DNA of 64,000 bases from Nematostella vectensis (taxonomy: Eukaryota; Cnidaria; Anthozoa; Actiniaria; Edwardsiidae), in the NCBI RefSeq assembly GCF_932526225.1, contig NC_064035.1:16729969-16793968 (forward strand), given 5' to 3'. Position numbers and translations under genes: made by a program. Positions 1 to 12,179 of the stretch are shown here, piece by piece. Within the stretch, counting starts at the first letter, position 1, and each line of letters starts with the position of its first letter. The notes under the pieces are model-generated. The model was not told the origin of the DNA and did not search any database. It was given only the letters and a program-made list of their open reading frames with translations.

Positions 1-555
1 GAACCGCGGTTCTTTGCGTCTTTTTATAGTAAGTTATTACATTCACCATGTCTAAGGACTGCGGATCGGCGGAGGAGGCGTTTCCGGGAGGCACCTTTAA
101 AGTTTTCTGGTGTACATAGAAGGCTGATAATTGACCAACTGTTCGGAGTACAATGAATCCCCTCACACTTTTGATCATTTTAGTACAGTACTATGGTAAA
201 AATCTTTTAAGTCTGGGAGAGAAGCGCCTCTCCCCATGCCCTCCCTCCTCCGCGGCCTGTGCCCCGTCTATAATGCATCGGTTATAATGACCAAATCCAA
301 ATACTTTCCTAAGTCAGGCCTCGTTTTATAGCAACAAACCAAGTATCTGCCTTAGCCATGTCTTGGTCTTAACAACCTAAACATACTTGGTATACTTGGT
401 AAGTCTCGTGGTATACTTAGTAAGTCTCCCATCACGTTTCTCTAGGTATCAGTTTCTTTTCTACATTTGACAGATGTGATAACTTGTCCTTGGATGTATA
501 CCACGTGTCCCCCCTCCCCTCCCCCATGATCTGATATCTGATGTCTTGTACTCAC
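1..555. other. No gene recognised
   Basis: I see no exon that I can support here. Further 3' exons of the minus-strand VWC gene (556-1126) would be expected in this direction, but no cysteine-rich reading frame with matching splice phase was found, so they probably lie beyond the window. Confidence 0.5.
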
Positions 556-1126
556 TGCAAATGGGACAGCACTGTCCTGGAATGGGCTCCGGGTTGGGGC
601 AATCACGAGAACACTCTGTGCGAGTGCACTGGGCAAAACCTTTAATACATCGGCACTGGAAGCACGTGTCTTCGTTCGGTTTGTTAGTCCATGATTTTCC
701 GTTCGCGTACTTCTGGCCGCGATGCGAGCACTCTAAAAGAAATTGGACTGTTGGACTCATGACATTTAGAACCAAAGCATTTAGACCTCAAAGCGTAAAA
801 CATGTTCTCTTACATGATACCGTTGTCATTGCTAACGTCCCATATCTATTTAGGCCCAGTACGACTAACGCAGGCAAGGCGCCCTTGCATGACACCTAGT
901 CACTTTTATTTGCGTGACTTACCGCATTTCGGACAGCATTCATTTGGAGAAGCCGGCAATAAGTTATCACACGGGAAAAACAAATCGCAGTGGATTTGTT
1001 TACAATCACTCCTGCCTCTCTTGCACGTGCAGACGTCACAGCCTGGATGTCTCTGATTCACTGGATTCTGAGGCACGTAGAATTGGCTCTTGTCCGGGTA
1101 CTTCTTCCCACCAAGTTCACAGGACG
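556..1126 (-). CDS. VWC-domain secreted protein, two exons (partial gene)
   Basis: Two exons each encode one von Willebrand factor C module, a disulfide-rich fold found in secreted matrix proteins and BMP or growth-factor binders. Exon 1126..923 (204 nt) reads from SCELGGKKYPDKSQFY through CDVCTCKRGRSDCKQIHC to NECCPKC. Exon 732..556 (177 nt) reads from CSHRGQKYANGKSW through CFQCRCIKGFAQCTRTEC to GQCCPIC. Both show the typical spacing CxxCxC then CCPxC. Acceptors are attcag and cttttag, donors GTAAGT and GTGAGT. Both exons are multiples of three with phase-1 introns on each side, the usual pattern for shuffled extracellular modules. No signal peptide or stop was found, so the gene is incomplete at both ends. 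The GECW exon at 2163-2482 may belong to the same gene. The domain call is strong; the parent gene is unknown. Confidence 0.8.
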
Positions 1127-2086
1127 CTGAATTACACAAAACATTTGCAATTTTCTGAATTTTCCAAGCGAAGAATATATTCAGTAAGGCTTAACTATGA
1201 GCTTATACGCGGAACAACATGATTTTCTTCGATTACTCGCAAAATAAACATGGTATGGAAATAAAATTGGCGAAGCGGTACATCGTGGTAACTTACAGCA
1301 GATTAAATTGTCGTTGCCATGAAAATGCATTTAATTACATAAATTGGAAATCGGGAGGCAATATTGACAATGCAACAGATAATTAAGAGACTTTGCACTT
1401 GCTATCTAAGTAATATATTTTTAGCTTGCTGAGATTATTGTACATTCTCTACAAGCAGCCGAATAGAGGTCTGAAACGCGAAGAGCGGGAATAAAAGTTT
1501 CCCGCCCTCCTCTTATCCACTTCTTATAAGACATTTAACAGCAACCAGCAGATGTCATTGCTTTGAGCGCTTTTTGAAGTTTTTACAGAGATGTGAACGA
1601 TACGAGTTTTTTTAATTATCATTATTTCTTTCTTAAATTCTCATTTTCTATCAAAAACGAGTTTCATCTTTGGATGTCAAACCTTTAAAATGGTTTGGGA
1701 AACTCTCCAGAAAAGTAGACGAGGGTGATCGTCCTATATCTTTTACGGTATAAAAGTTCGATCAACTCTGATATATATTCTGATATCTATTTCGATCGAT
1801 TCTGATATCTATTTGGTTATTTTAATAATTTAAATATTCGACCCACTGCCTTCTTTTCGATTCTGCCATTCCTTCCTTCTACCACACCCAATTCGCTACC
1901 TCTTAGGGGTAAGAATTTCTGTTGACCACACCCAAAGTGCTATCCCTTAGGGTTAAAACCGATTTTGCCGACGATCACACGTCTGTTTTTATCTGAGTCC
2001 CACCCTTCCACCACCCCCCACCCCCCTGCGGGCTGGTATGTCAACCACCCAAACCAAAAGCGCCGGGAACAGAGAAAATTAAAGCT

Positions 2087-2092
2087 TTTATT
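2087..2092 (-). terminator. Possible polyadenylation signal AATAAA
   Basis: AATAAA on the minus strand lies about 70 nt past the TGA at 2165-2163 that follows the GECW exon. If used, that exon is the last exon of its gene and the VWC exons belong to another gene. If the GTATGT donor at 2170 is used, this signal is intronic. Confidence 0.35.
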
Positions 2093-2162
2093 CCAAAGTC
2101 CTGACAGTGACTTCTAGCCACCTCCAAGGACCTCCTTTGCCGTACAGTTGACGATGACTAAC

Positions 2163-2482
2163 TCACATACCCGGGACAATGCTGTACACCTGGTTAGTAA
2201 AGTCTTGTCCGACTCCATTGATGCATTCCCCGGACGCCCCATACTTGCTATAAGAATCTGGCGCAGAGTCGGCGCTTCCCCAGCACTCTCCGTAGTTCTG
2301 TATTCCAAAAATGGTAATATTCCGTGCAAGAGCTTCCTCCATGCAGATCTTCACGATGTAAGATAGGTCAGGCCAAGTTTTCCAAATGATTTTTTCTCGT
2401 GCGTTGAAATAAGGTTCAATGCCCATGGCTCGAGATTTCTCGATATCTCTGTAGCATCCTAGACTTACAACCCGATTCCCCT
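2163..2482 (-). CDS. GECW-type extracellular module exon (partial gene)
   Basis: The exon opens after an acceptor (gtttattcag) at 2482 in phase 1. It encodes NRVVSLGCYRDIEKSRA, then a KICMEEA helix, FGIQNYGECWGS, and KYGASGECINGVGQDFTNQVY. I recognise this Cys-containing layout (SLGCYRD, then CxxxA, then FGIQxxGECW, then GVGxxxTNxVY) as a module common in extracellular cnidarian proteins and distantly like WSC or lectin-type domains. A GTATGTGAG donor at 2170 gives a symmetric phase 1-1 exon of 312 nt ending at 2171, compatible with splicing to the downstream VWC exons. Reading through instead stops at TGA 2165-2163, with an AATAAA nearby. Both readings are possible. Function is unknown. Confidence 0.65.
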
Positions 2483-2587
2483 CTGAATAAACAAATAACG
2501 GTTATCAGACTCCGAAATTCGAGGTGCTTGTATAGTTTTTACTGTAATTTGTTTTAATTTATGTGTATGCCTCGATAAGAGTCCCCC

Positions 2588-2618
2588 CACACACACACAC
2601 ACAAACACACACACATAC
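2588..2618. repeat. (CA)n microsatellite
   Basis: A short CA dinucleotide tract with a few interruptions lies just upstream (minus-strand sense) of the GECW exon and next to the large minisatellite. Confidence 0.85.
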
Positions 2619-2655
2619 AAATCTTCAAAAACGTTCTTGACGACTTAACTCAAGC

Positions 2656-4096
2656 CCTGTGTGTGTTGCACAGGGATGTGTGTAGCGTGTGTTGCCCTGG
2701 GATGTGTGTAGCGTGTGTTGCCCTGGGATATGTGCTTTTGGTATTGTTGCCCTAGGAAGTGTGTTGTATGTGTTGCCCTGGGATGTGTTGTTGTATGTGT
2801 TGCCCTGGAATGAAGTATGTATGTGTTGCCCTAGAATGTGTGTTGTGTGTGTTGCCCTAGGATGTGTTGTTGTATGTGTTGCCCTAGGATGTGTTGTTGT
2901 ATGTGTTGCCCTGGAAAAAAGTATGTATGTGTTGCCCTAAGATGTGTGTTGCATGTGTTGCCCTAGGGTGTGTGTTTTATGTGTTGCCCTAAGATGTGTG
3001 TTGTATGTGTTGCCCTAAGATGTGTGTTGTATGTGTTGCCCTAGGATGTGTGTTGTATGTGTTGCCCTAGGATGTGTGTTGTATGTGTTGCCCTAAGATG
3101 TGTGTTGTATGTGTTGCCCTAGGATGTGTTGTTGTATGTGTTGCCCTAGGATGTGTTGTTGTATGTGTTGCCCTAGGATGTGTTGTTGTATGTGTTGCCC
3201 TGGAAAAAAGTATGTATGTGTTGCCCTAAGATGTGTGTTGCATGTGTTGCCCTAGGGTGTGTGTTTTATGTGTTGCCCTAAGATGTGTGTTGTATGTGTT
3301 GCCCTAAGATGTGTGTTGTATGTGTTGCCCTAGGATGTGTGTTGTATGTGTTGCCCTAGGATGTGTGTTGTATGTGTTGCCCTAAGATGTGTGTTGTATG
3401 TGTTGCCCTAGGATGTGTGTTGTATGTGTTGCCCTAAGATGTGTGTTGTATGTGTTGCCCTAGGATGTGTTGTTGTATGTGTTGCCCTAGGATGTGTTGT
3501 TGTATGTGTTGCCCTAGGATGTGTTGTTGTATGTGTTGCCCTGGAAAAAAGTATGTATGTGTTGCCCTAAGATGTGTGTTGCATGTGTTGCCCTAGGGTG
3601 TGTGTTTTATGTGTTGCCCTAAGATGTGTGTTGTATGTGTTGCCCTAAGATGTGTGTTGTATGTGTTGCCCTAGGATGTGTGTTGTATGTGTTGCCCTAG
3701 GATGTGTGTTGTATGTGTTGCCCTAAGATGTGTGTTGTATGTGTTGCCCTAGGATGTGTGTTGTGTGTGTTGCCCTAGGATGTGTGTTGTATGTGTTGCC
3801 CTAGGATGTGTGTTGTATGTGTTGCCCTAGGATGTGTGTTGTATTTGTTGCCTTAGAATGTGTTGTTGTATGTGTTGCCCTAGGATTTGTGTTGCATGTT
3901 TTGCCCTAGGATGTGTGTTGTAAGTGTTGCCCTAGGATGTGTGTTGTATGTGTTGCCCTAGGATGTGTGTTGTATGTGTTGCCCTAGGATGTGTGTTGTA
4001 TGTGTTGCCCTAGGATGTGTGTTGTATGTGTTGCCCTAGGATGTGTGTTGTATGTGTTGCCCTAGGATGTGTGTTGTATGTTTTGCCCTAGCGTGT
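2656..4096. repeat. 26-bp minisatellite, about 55 copies
   Basis: The tandem array has a unit of about 26 bp built on TGTGTTGCCCTAGGATG followed by TGTGTTGTA. Variants alternate CTAGG/CTAAG and GTGTGTTG/GTGTTGTTG. A rarer variant containing CTGGAAAAAAGTATG occurs at 2911, 3200 and 3541, each followed by the same series of variants, so blocks of 11-13 units have been copied as higher-order repeats. The 83-aa ORF across its start is a by-product of the repeat. Confidence 0.95.
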
Positions 4097-5664
4097 AGCT
4101 CTGGAATGTATCCAGAGTGTATCCAGATTATCTGCACTTTCCATACCTTTATCGACGATTTCCATTGAGTGCTGCAAGAAAACAAAGAACAGCAACTGAG
4201 CTTTGATGGAATAATTTATTGACAAAAGAATGAACAAACTAGACCAACCGGTGGTGGGCTTTACGTTAGCCATTTAGCCATATGGATATAGCTTTATTTT
4301 AGTCACGATATATACAAGGATTTAACAATTATAGCTATTTCCGTATAGATAATACAGAAAGGGTGTTCTTGCAAAAAGCAATAAAAAAAGAAATAATTTC
4401 ACAATGCCATTTCCGGTGCTTGGCCACTATGACGTTTCCGAATTTAATTTCTGGTATTCCATCTCTAGTATTCCGAAATATACCGTCCTAAATCCCGCCT
4501 TGATTAACAAAACATGCATTCGCTTTGCATATCCTTTTCCTAGTATGCCTAAGACCTCATAATATCCCTCTCTTATATTCAAAAAGAGTGTTAAAAGTTA
4601 CAAGTTTGTAATAAACGCTTCCCCTACCCTCCCTTCCAGCTTAAAAGCAAGCGCCATAGGAATTTCGTTAATTAAATCAAATTCAATTGAGGGAAAATTC
4701 CTTTATTATCCCAAGGGGGCCTGAGGGGGGGGGGGGGGGGGGGGGTGGGGGGGGGAGGGCGTGAGGATTTTGATAAAAGTAAGGGATAAAATTATTTGAC
4801 CCTCCCTTCAGGAGGAACAAAATTTTCCATGCCCCCCTTACGTTTCCCCCATATTTTTGGTGCCCCGCCCTCCCGAAAACTGAAGAAGAAAGCCAGCAAA
4901 GGAAGGATGTTGAACGGATGTTGATGAGGAACAGAAATGACAATGTCAAAGGAACGCGAGCAAGAGATTAGCTGCAAGCTGGACAGAAAGTAGAGGGGAA
5001 GGAATTAGCTGAAAACATTAATTGAGAAAAAGTAAAAGCACTCAATTTCTCAAGGATTCGACTAACTCCAGGTTGCAACCTAATAATGGTTGATGCTATA
5101 GATGACGTAAAAAAGCAAAAAGGCTTTTCGATCTTCTTGCAAGAAAAGCGCAGCACGAGAAAAGAGAAAAGAAAAACAGCGAGGAAGACAGCGAATCAGA
5201 TATGAGCGAGGATTTTGATGGTAGAGATTGGGCGATTATAGCATTAAAACGTTTTGTTTATTTTTTAGATATGGAACATAAGCACTTAAGAATATTATAT
5301 AATGGAAACCATAAAAAGATGTATTTAGGGTGTATACAGGCTTGCATTGCATAGATAAAATGTGGCTTAATATGTATCCTGGACTTCTGGATTGTACATA
5401 CCAAATAACTGCCCCCAAACCGAGACAAGTTAAACCGAGAAGTCTGATTTGACACTTCGTCAAAATATATAGTAGAGACAACACCCAAAGGAATCAGTGA
5501 GCCCTCCTTTAAAATCCAAACACTTTCGATGCCCCCCCTTTAGACATCGGAAATTCTCGACCCCCCCCTCCCCCACCACAGCATCCTAACGTCCCCCGCC
5601 CCCCTCGGGATAATAAATGAACCTTCCCTAATCTGAGTTTGGTTTTTACTGGGTGAGGCCTAAT
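4097..5664. other. No gene recognised; poly-G tract at 4725-4759
   Basis: Nothing here looks like an exon. A long poly-G run with few interruptions lies at 4725-4759, followed by purine-rich low-complexity DNA. ORFs in the stretch are short and composition-driven. Confidence 0.5.
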
Positions 5665-5875
5665 TTCAAGAAACACGCTTGCTACGCAGGCTATAATTTA
5701 ACGTGATCCTGACTGAGACTAGAACTCCCCTACACTCGGGTTTGTTATATTTTCTTAGTTTGAAAAGAACGCCCCTCTCTAATAAACGCCTCCTATCTTT
5801 TGAACGCCCCATCTCGGACCATGGAAATTTGATAAACATCCCAGGCGTTTATTAGATCCTTTTACGCTATTCTTC
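5665..5875 (+). repeat. Dispersed repeat family R1, copy A
   Basis: This matches copy B (17800-18030, opposite strand) over about 200 bp. Shared landmarks are GCTTGCTACG, GATCCTGACTGAGACTAG, TTGTTATATT, TAATAAACGCCTCCTATC and GGCGTTTATTAGATC. The distal part carries a short inverted pair, ATAAAC...CC / GG...GTTTAT. It has no coding capacity. It is probably a non-autonomous transposable element or its remnant. Confidence 0.75.
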
Positions 5876-7838
5876 TGGAAGCTTTTCTTGGTAATTTGCG
5901 CAACCATAAACCTTGCTTCTATCCGCAGTCACCCCCTGGCAATTGACAAACGCAAAGGAATGTCTCAGCCCAAGCAGCGGCCCAAAAAATCTACTCTTAC
6001 TGTTAAATCCGAGCTTCAAAAGTAGGGGTTGTTTCCCGGTAAGCGTATTGTTTTAATTGAATCAACAAAATGCCGGGTAAAGGGGAGATTTCACCCCACC
6101 ACCATGCCTCGTTTTCCCTCACTTCTTGGCCAAAAAAACAAAGGGTTTTTATCCATAAAAGAACCTCCTACCACTTTCTCGGATCTTTTATGGAACCATA
6201 AATTCATGTGAACTAACAGAAAAATAACGATAAAACCCAGAAAAATACCCCCCCCCCCCCCCATAATCCGACGGTCTTTGCTGGCACTCCACCCGAAAGG
6301 TCTACTGCTTTGCGGAACTCAAAGTAATATGGGTAAGATGGTGATAATCAATGTGGGTCGGACAGCGGTAAAAGCTGAATCCAATTTAACAACCAAGTGC
6401 AAAAGCCTTTTGGATGTAAAATCAAATGTCATAAAAAACAGGTAAAATAAGAAAGTGGGAGTGTGCATACATGTTAGCAGGCATACGCACGCTGCTATGG
6501 CAAATGACACGCGTCAAATTCGCGCGCAGAAGCTAATTAGCTGAAAGCGCAAACCACTTATCCGACCATTAGCAAAAAAAAAATTAAAAGATAATCAACT
6601 CTTAACAAGGCATTGTCAAAAACGAGCAAAAGTAACGTATCGGGACGCCACGCTTTATGCGATGCAATGTTTTAAGCAGAAGCAATTTTATTAAAAAGAC
6701 ATTAAACAAGCTCTCTCACAAAATTATTTGCAATTTGTTCAAAATACCTGTATACGCGACTTTCAATCCTCCACCCTTTTTAAACACGTCTTCTATTCAG
6801 TGATTTGGATGATTTTCATCCTAATAATATTCCCGCCATATTTCCGTCCTCTTTACAACAGGAGGCATTATATACAGACAATTCATTGACGTGTAAAATC
6901 TTAAACCACAAAATTACTACAGCACTACAGAAAGAAATTTCAAACCAAAACAAAAAATCATTAGGACTTTACTGCTACAATTTCCCCCACCTTAGCCGCT
7001 GGGGGCCCCTTTTTACTGTTTTCTTCGGAATCAAAGCGAAGCGGAGAACGGAGAAATCCTAATCAATTGTATTCCCATGATGAGGACGGTACCTGGTACC
7101 TACACATACATACTCAAGTTTACTCCTTTTGATGTATGACCCAAGGAGGTATAAAGTTAAACCTTTCTGAACAGGCTGTTCGCAACAACAGAAAAAAAAA
7201 CCGAAAGCATCAGTCCTTTGTGTTGAATGAACACGCCCTGACCCTTACCGAAAAGGCAGCCAACAGGCAAACACACACCAACTGAAAATACCACATCTTT
7301 TCACTGCACAATACCTGTGGAGATAGAAACAAACATGAGGCACTGTGTTTAAGGGCAAGTCAAGACGACTCACATACTTTCCTGTCCTAGACGAGGGTAT
7401 GGCCTGAGATCTCTCACAACCTGCAAGTGAACCGCAAGAAAGAGTAAAGAACTGTTACAAGCCTTCTGAAATAAGCCTTTCAAAATAACAAAGACAAGTC
7501 CAATCAAGCAGGGTGTTATTTAAGTTATCAATCCCTCCTGACTAATATTTACCTGCTTTCTGCCTATCCCGTCTTGATCTGCGACGGATCGTGACAGTGC
7601 CGTGAATTTGAAGGGTTAGTATCCATGGATATGCGTGCACTCAAATGGTATGCTTAATATTTTAGGTGAACAGTTGAGGCAATTACCCAGAGAAAGGATC
7701 TCGTTTCGCTGGATAGTCCGACTTCCGTTATTGACATTTCCTACGTACACAAACACAGCGCCAATGGGTGAAACAAACAAAAATCTCGCGCTCAAACGAA
7801 ATCCGGAAACCCCGACGCCATTACATTGAAAAAGGTGG
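5876..7838. other. No gene recognised
   Basis: AT-rich DNA with a C run at about 6248-6263. No splice-flanked conserved reading frame was seen on either strand. Confidence 0.5.
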
Positions 7839-7998
7839 ATAAAAGAGAGCAGATATATTATAAGAATAAACAAAAAGCTATCGGTGATTTTTAAACAGAA
7901 TGTTGAAGTCAAAAGCAATAAAAGGAGAGCAGATATATTATAAGAATAAACAAAAAGTTATCGGTGATTTTAAAACAGAATGTTAAAGTCAAAAGCAA
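7839..7998. repeat. 80-bp tandem duplication
   Basis: Two adjacent copies of about 80 bp begin near 7841 and 7921 (landmarks GAGAGCAGATATATTATAAG and TCGGTGATTTT). They differ at only a few positions, which indicates a recent duplication. Confidence 0.9.
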
Positions 7999-9521
7999 TA
8001 AAAGGAAATACTTGATTAAAAACTTTTTGGTTAAAAGGACACGATGAAGTGTTTACCAAATTCAAACCGAAAAACACTTACATAGGTACTTTGCTTTATT
8101 TTATTATTGTAATAATACCATCTCACTCTCCGTGGTATTGTACTAAAGCCGCAAGGTATTTGATTTACATGGGATAGTTATTAATCAAATAATAGGGGAG
8201 TATGCGCTAAGAGATCACGTGACTTTCTGAGTGGCAAATTCAAAACAAAATAATAATAAAAAAAAAATCAGAAATGACTGCGCCCGTCACACCAGAGAAC
8301 GACGAAAAATAAAAAAAAATAAATGAAACTAAACCCCTTTTGAAGGAAATTCTGGCTTTTTTCGTAAGCACTAAATAAGTTGCTGTTATTTTGCCGCTAA
8401 AAACCTGATTGCGCGCTAGTTCGCCACTCAAACAGCCATGTGATCTTTTAGACCAAGTCCACTATTAAATTTAATCTGTGGAACACGCGATTTTATTTAC
8501 GCAATATATTTTTATATTGTATGTGTTTTTTTTTTTACACTTTTATCTCAAGAGATGAAGTTAAAAAAGGAGAAAGGAGATTTTTTGAGGATACTGTTTT
8601 GGAGGATACTGTTGGTCCTAGTCGGCTCGAACTAGTTTCCAATTCGAGACTCGAGTTGTCGGGACTCAAACTGCGAAACAATAAACTTATGACTTAGATG
8701 GCTATTTTTCTCTGAAAAGCATTTTTTTTTTAAATCAAGAAAATTTAGCCAAAAGTTGTCGTTTTTGACAAACGCGGTCACTTCCATATAAGGAAACTAA
8801 TATATTCATTATTTTGAAAAACTGCATGATTCTTTTCATTTTAAAGGTTGCCGTACCACAGGTGCTTCGTAAACTTTATGAATTGTAACCAGAAGAGAAA
8901 AACAGTGACTGTGACCATCTTTGGTCAATGGGGAAAGTATCTGAGAAAAACTAAGATTCCTAGGTACCAGTCCCTCAAAACGACAACGTTTTCTTCATAT
9001 GCGCGCAATAAAAGCCAAAAATATGTGTAGTACTGCCATATGTCCACTTTATTGGTATCGGAATGCAAGAATATTTTAGGTATATCAAAATACATGGATA
9101 CTTAGGAATACAGGAATAACTGATCTCACCCAGCTACCCCTAACCTCCTCCACTCCCCCCCCCACGGTTCTACTTTGGAAAAGGGGGGTGCAGCTCGCTG
9201 CTAGCTACGGCCCAGGTATCCAAGGGTGCGTAACCGAAACAACTGCTTAAAACCTGTGGCTCTTATCTCTGGCGCTGGATCAATAAGCACAACCTAGCTA
9301 AAGTAATCTACGGCTTGAAGACCATACATCCAATGTATGGATGGTACGGATGAGATTTAATACTATTTATCACGTACTGTACAATACAAAGACATATCAG
9401 GCACCCGCGCATTAATAGGAAGGCAATAACCAAGAGTCGGTTATACGCCACGTATAGCTCACTGTGACATATCGATCGAGGTCTTGGACGATTTGGTTTC
9501 TTGAGCCTCCAACGCTAGCCT
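7999..9521. other. No gene recognised
   Basis: AT-rich, with several A and T runs. Nothing supports a gene. Confidence 0.5.
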
Positions 9522-9595
9522 CAGGGGCGGATACAGTGGTGGTGGTGGTGGGGGGGGGGGGGTGGGTGGATATCCACCCCCCCCCCCCCCCTTTT
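9522..9595. mobile_element. Element end with G-run/C-run hairpin
   Basis: CAGGGGCGGATACAG at 9522 resembles the terminal inverted repeats of hAT-type DNA elements. It is followed by a GGT repeat, a G run, a TGGATATCCA core near 9567 and a complementary C run to about 9591. The G and C runs can form a stem of about 18 bp. The hAT link is a resemblance only; no second end or transposase was identified. Confidence 0.4.
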
Positions 9596-9636
9596 TGAGC
9601 CAGAAAAATTAAAAAGTCACTTCGTTTGAAGAAACT

Positions 9637-9855
9637 ATGAGCCATCGCCTGCTTGACTTTGCTGACGCGACAAATTCAATTCAGCGTGAAGTATTGTTAG
9701 ATCTATGTGACGTACCAAGAACCACTGGATCAGTAACTGGATCTGCCCCTGAGCCTACAGCATTGAGCATTGATGCTATCGTTGAGATGCACGTGTATAA
9801 GACTATTTTGCGCGCAAGAAAAGCAAATGCGCAGTTACAAAAACATCACAGGTAA
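9637..9855 (+). CDS. Unrecognised 72-codon ORF, possible transposon exon
   Basis: This frame begins at ATG 9637 just after the G/C hairpin. It reads from MSHRLLDFADA to KANAQLQKHHR and its last codons overlap a splice-donor-like AG|GTAAAA near 9852. Codon composition is balanced, unlike the surrounding low-complexity frames. I recognise no family. Its position next to a hAT-like terminus makes a transposon-derived fragment possible. It may also be chance. Confidence 0.2.
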   Translation: MSHRLLDFADATNSIQREVLLDLCDVPRTTGSVTGSAPEPTALSIDAIVEMHVYKTILRARKANAQLQKHHR

Positions 9856-11989
9856 AATAACCTTAATGTGTACCTAAACAATTATAAATGATCAATGCTG
9901 TTAGTAAAATATACACATATAACAATCAATAACAATCAATGAGGCACAATATCTACAATAAACAAGCAGCCTTCGACAAGTGATTTCCTGTTTTGGGCCC
10001 TCGCAGCTGGCGAAAATAGAGGAGAATAATAGAGAATAGGAAATCACAGCTCGCAGGGTTAATAATTATAAGCTTGTTGCTGTAGTAGTGTGATAATTTC
10101 GTCATCAGTGTACGATTTTGCTGCTCGTATTACCGTACCTAAAGACAAGAAGTGGAATATTCAGGCGTTCATATTCTTACACTTGAATCGCTATCGGTGG
10201 CGTAGGAAAAGCCAAACAAGGGAGTGGCATACAAAAAAAAAGAAAACAAATGTTTCAATTTTTGTTTTTATAGTGCATCACTGTTGAAAAGAAACAGCAG
10301 AAAATACTTTGTACAGAAAACCATTTGTATTATGTCTCAGCAAGAGAGCATAAGATATCTTATGCTCTCTTGGTCCCAGGTTGTAAGTGCACCAAAGGGC
10401 TACTGAAGGAATGCCTGATACCCTCTGAAGTGAGTTGGAGCCACTATATTGATCTTTCTACTTTTTGGATTGGAATGCACCTGTACAGAATCAATCGTAA
10501 ATAGTAATATGTTTTAATCTAGCAATCTATGAAGATTACAATTTAGGTAATAATAACTCTAAAAATAATGTCTCTATGATAACAATTGAGGCTTGACCAT
10601 TACAATTTTGGCCATTAAAACAGGGAGACACGCTAGACCATATATACCCCCGGATGAGAGGAAGTACACGAACTGTAAACAGGAATACAAAAAGGAGCAC
10701 TACATTTTTGCACTTCCGAATTCAGCCTATCTGTTCTGCAAGCATTGTCGCCCATTTTGCACGCTAATCTCATAACCGAATTTTCTTTCATGAATCTTTT
10801 CTAATCTGCCAAATCCATTATGTGAAACTGCATTAGTGCAAAAGTAAAATGATTATCGAGATTGTGCTGCTAAGCAAATGGTCATTATTTATTAGGGGGG
10901 GGGGGTAGGGCTGGTAAATATATTTTTTTTTCTGGTTCTAAAATTTTCACCCTTCCCGGCCAATCTAAAGCAAAAACACTAGTTGTGAGATGCTCTACGT
11001 ACGGCACGTTTTCTCAGGAGCACGTATGAGTGCAGAGCCCACAAATGTAATAAACCCACAATTGTAATAAGAAGTTGCCCACAAATGTAGTTAACACAGT
11101 TAAAATCTGCGCAGTACAAAGAAAGGGGATTGGGCACTTTGCCAAGAAGAATATTATAATTTGTTAACCAGAATATGATCTGAGTGTCGTTGTTTTAACT
11201 TAAATAGTGGGGAAACAGACGCCGCTCCCTCCCCCCGCATGCCAAATCGATGTGTGTGGAGGGGAGGGACACTGACTTAGGCATGCCCATGAAGTAGGGG
11301 CGGAGGAGCTTGCCTTAAACACCATCAAGCCAGGAGAAGTGCTGTTTCAAGCTCTTTTTTCAGGGGTGTCAATACTATTGTATAAGGGAGTCTCCTGAAG
11401 GCATGCTCCCTCATGAAATTCCCAAATGAAGTATCATTTTACATATCTTTGTACCACCAATCTGAAAAGTTAGTAAGGGGGGACTTTAACATGAATTTAA
11501 AATTGCATATTCAGTGATGGAAATAAACCAAAACTGCAAAAGAAAAAAAATGGAGAAGCCACACTTTAGGGGATAATATCTTACAACACTAGCGAAACGT
11601 AAGTCATGAAAGTGCAAGTGCATCACATTCATTCATCTATTTGTAGGGGGTATAGGGGGTCTCCCCAGTAAACTTTAACAATTCCAGATTTTTAGGAGGC
11701 TCGGAAATTGATCAGAAGACCTTTCTAAAAAATAAGGCCCTCCTTACTAAACCCTGTTTCAAAATTTGAGGCCCTCCCCCAAATCGACGCTCAAAAAATC
11801 GCAACCCTCCTACCCAAACATAGCATATAATAATGACCCTTCCCTAAAAGCCGTTCACGCGCGAGTTTTCCATCCAAAAAGTCAAGTATTTAGTGCACGT
11901 CGCCTCTTGTTAGTGTTATTTTACTTTAACATATCGATGTGCCTTCTAGCCAAGGGCGGCTGCTTGCTTGTTCGAATTTTTTTTTTTTA
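9856..11989. other. No gene recognised apart from a palindrome at 10341
   Basis: AT-rich intergenic DNA with short homopolymer runs (for example G at about 10896). The frames here are short and unsupported. The only clear structure is the perfect palindrome listed separately. Confidence 0.45.
10341..10372. repeat. Perfect 32-bp palindrome
   Basis: The half-site CAAGAGAGCATAAGAT is followed immediately by its exact reverse complement with no spacer. The flanks do not extend the symmetry. Confidence 0.95.
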
Positions 11990-12172
11990 GTTTACCGTAA
12001 ATTAAATATATTTTTATAGTTTGTAAAGAACGCCTCTTTCTAATAAACGCCTCCTATCCAATGAAGCCCCCCCCCCCCCCCCCCCCCCTCTCTCTCTCTG
12101 ACTTCTCTTCGGACCATTGAAATTTAATAAACGCCCCTGGCGTTTATTAGGTCATTTACGGTAGCCATTTTT
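11990..12172 (+). repeat. Dispersed repeat family R1, copy C (partial)
   Basis: It shares TAATAAACGCCTCCTATC, a long C run (about 12067-12088), GGACCATTGAAATTT, ATAAACGCC and GGCGTTTATTAG with copies A and B. Only the distal part is present. It ends just before the AF10 5' region. Confidence 0.75.
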
Positions 12173-12179
12173 TATTTGG

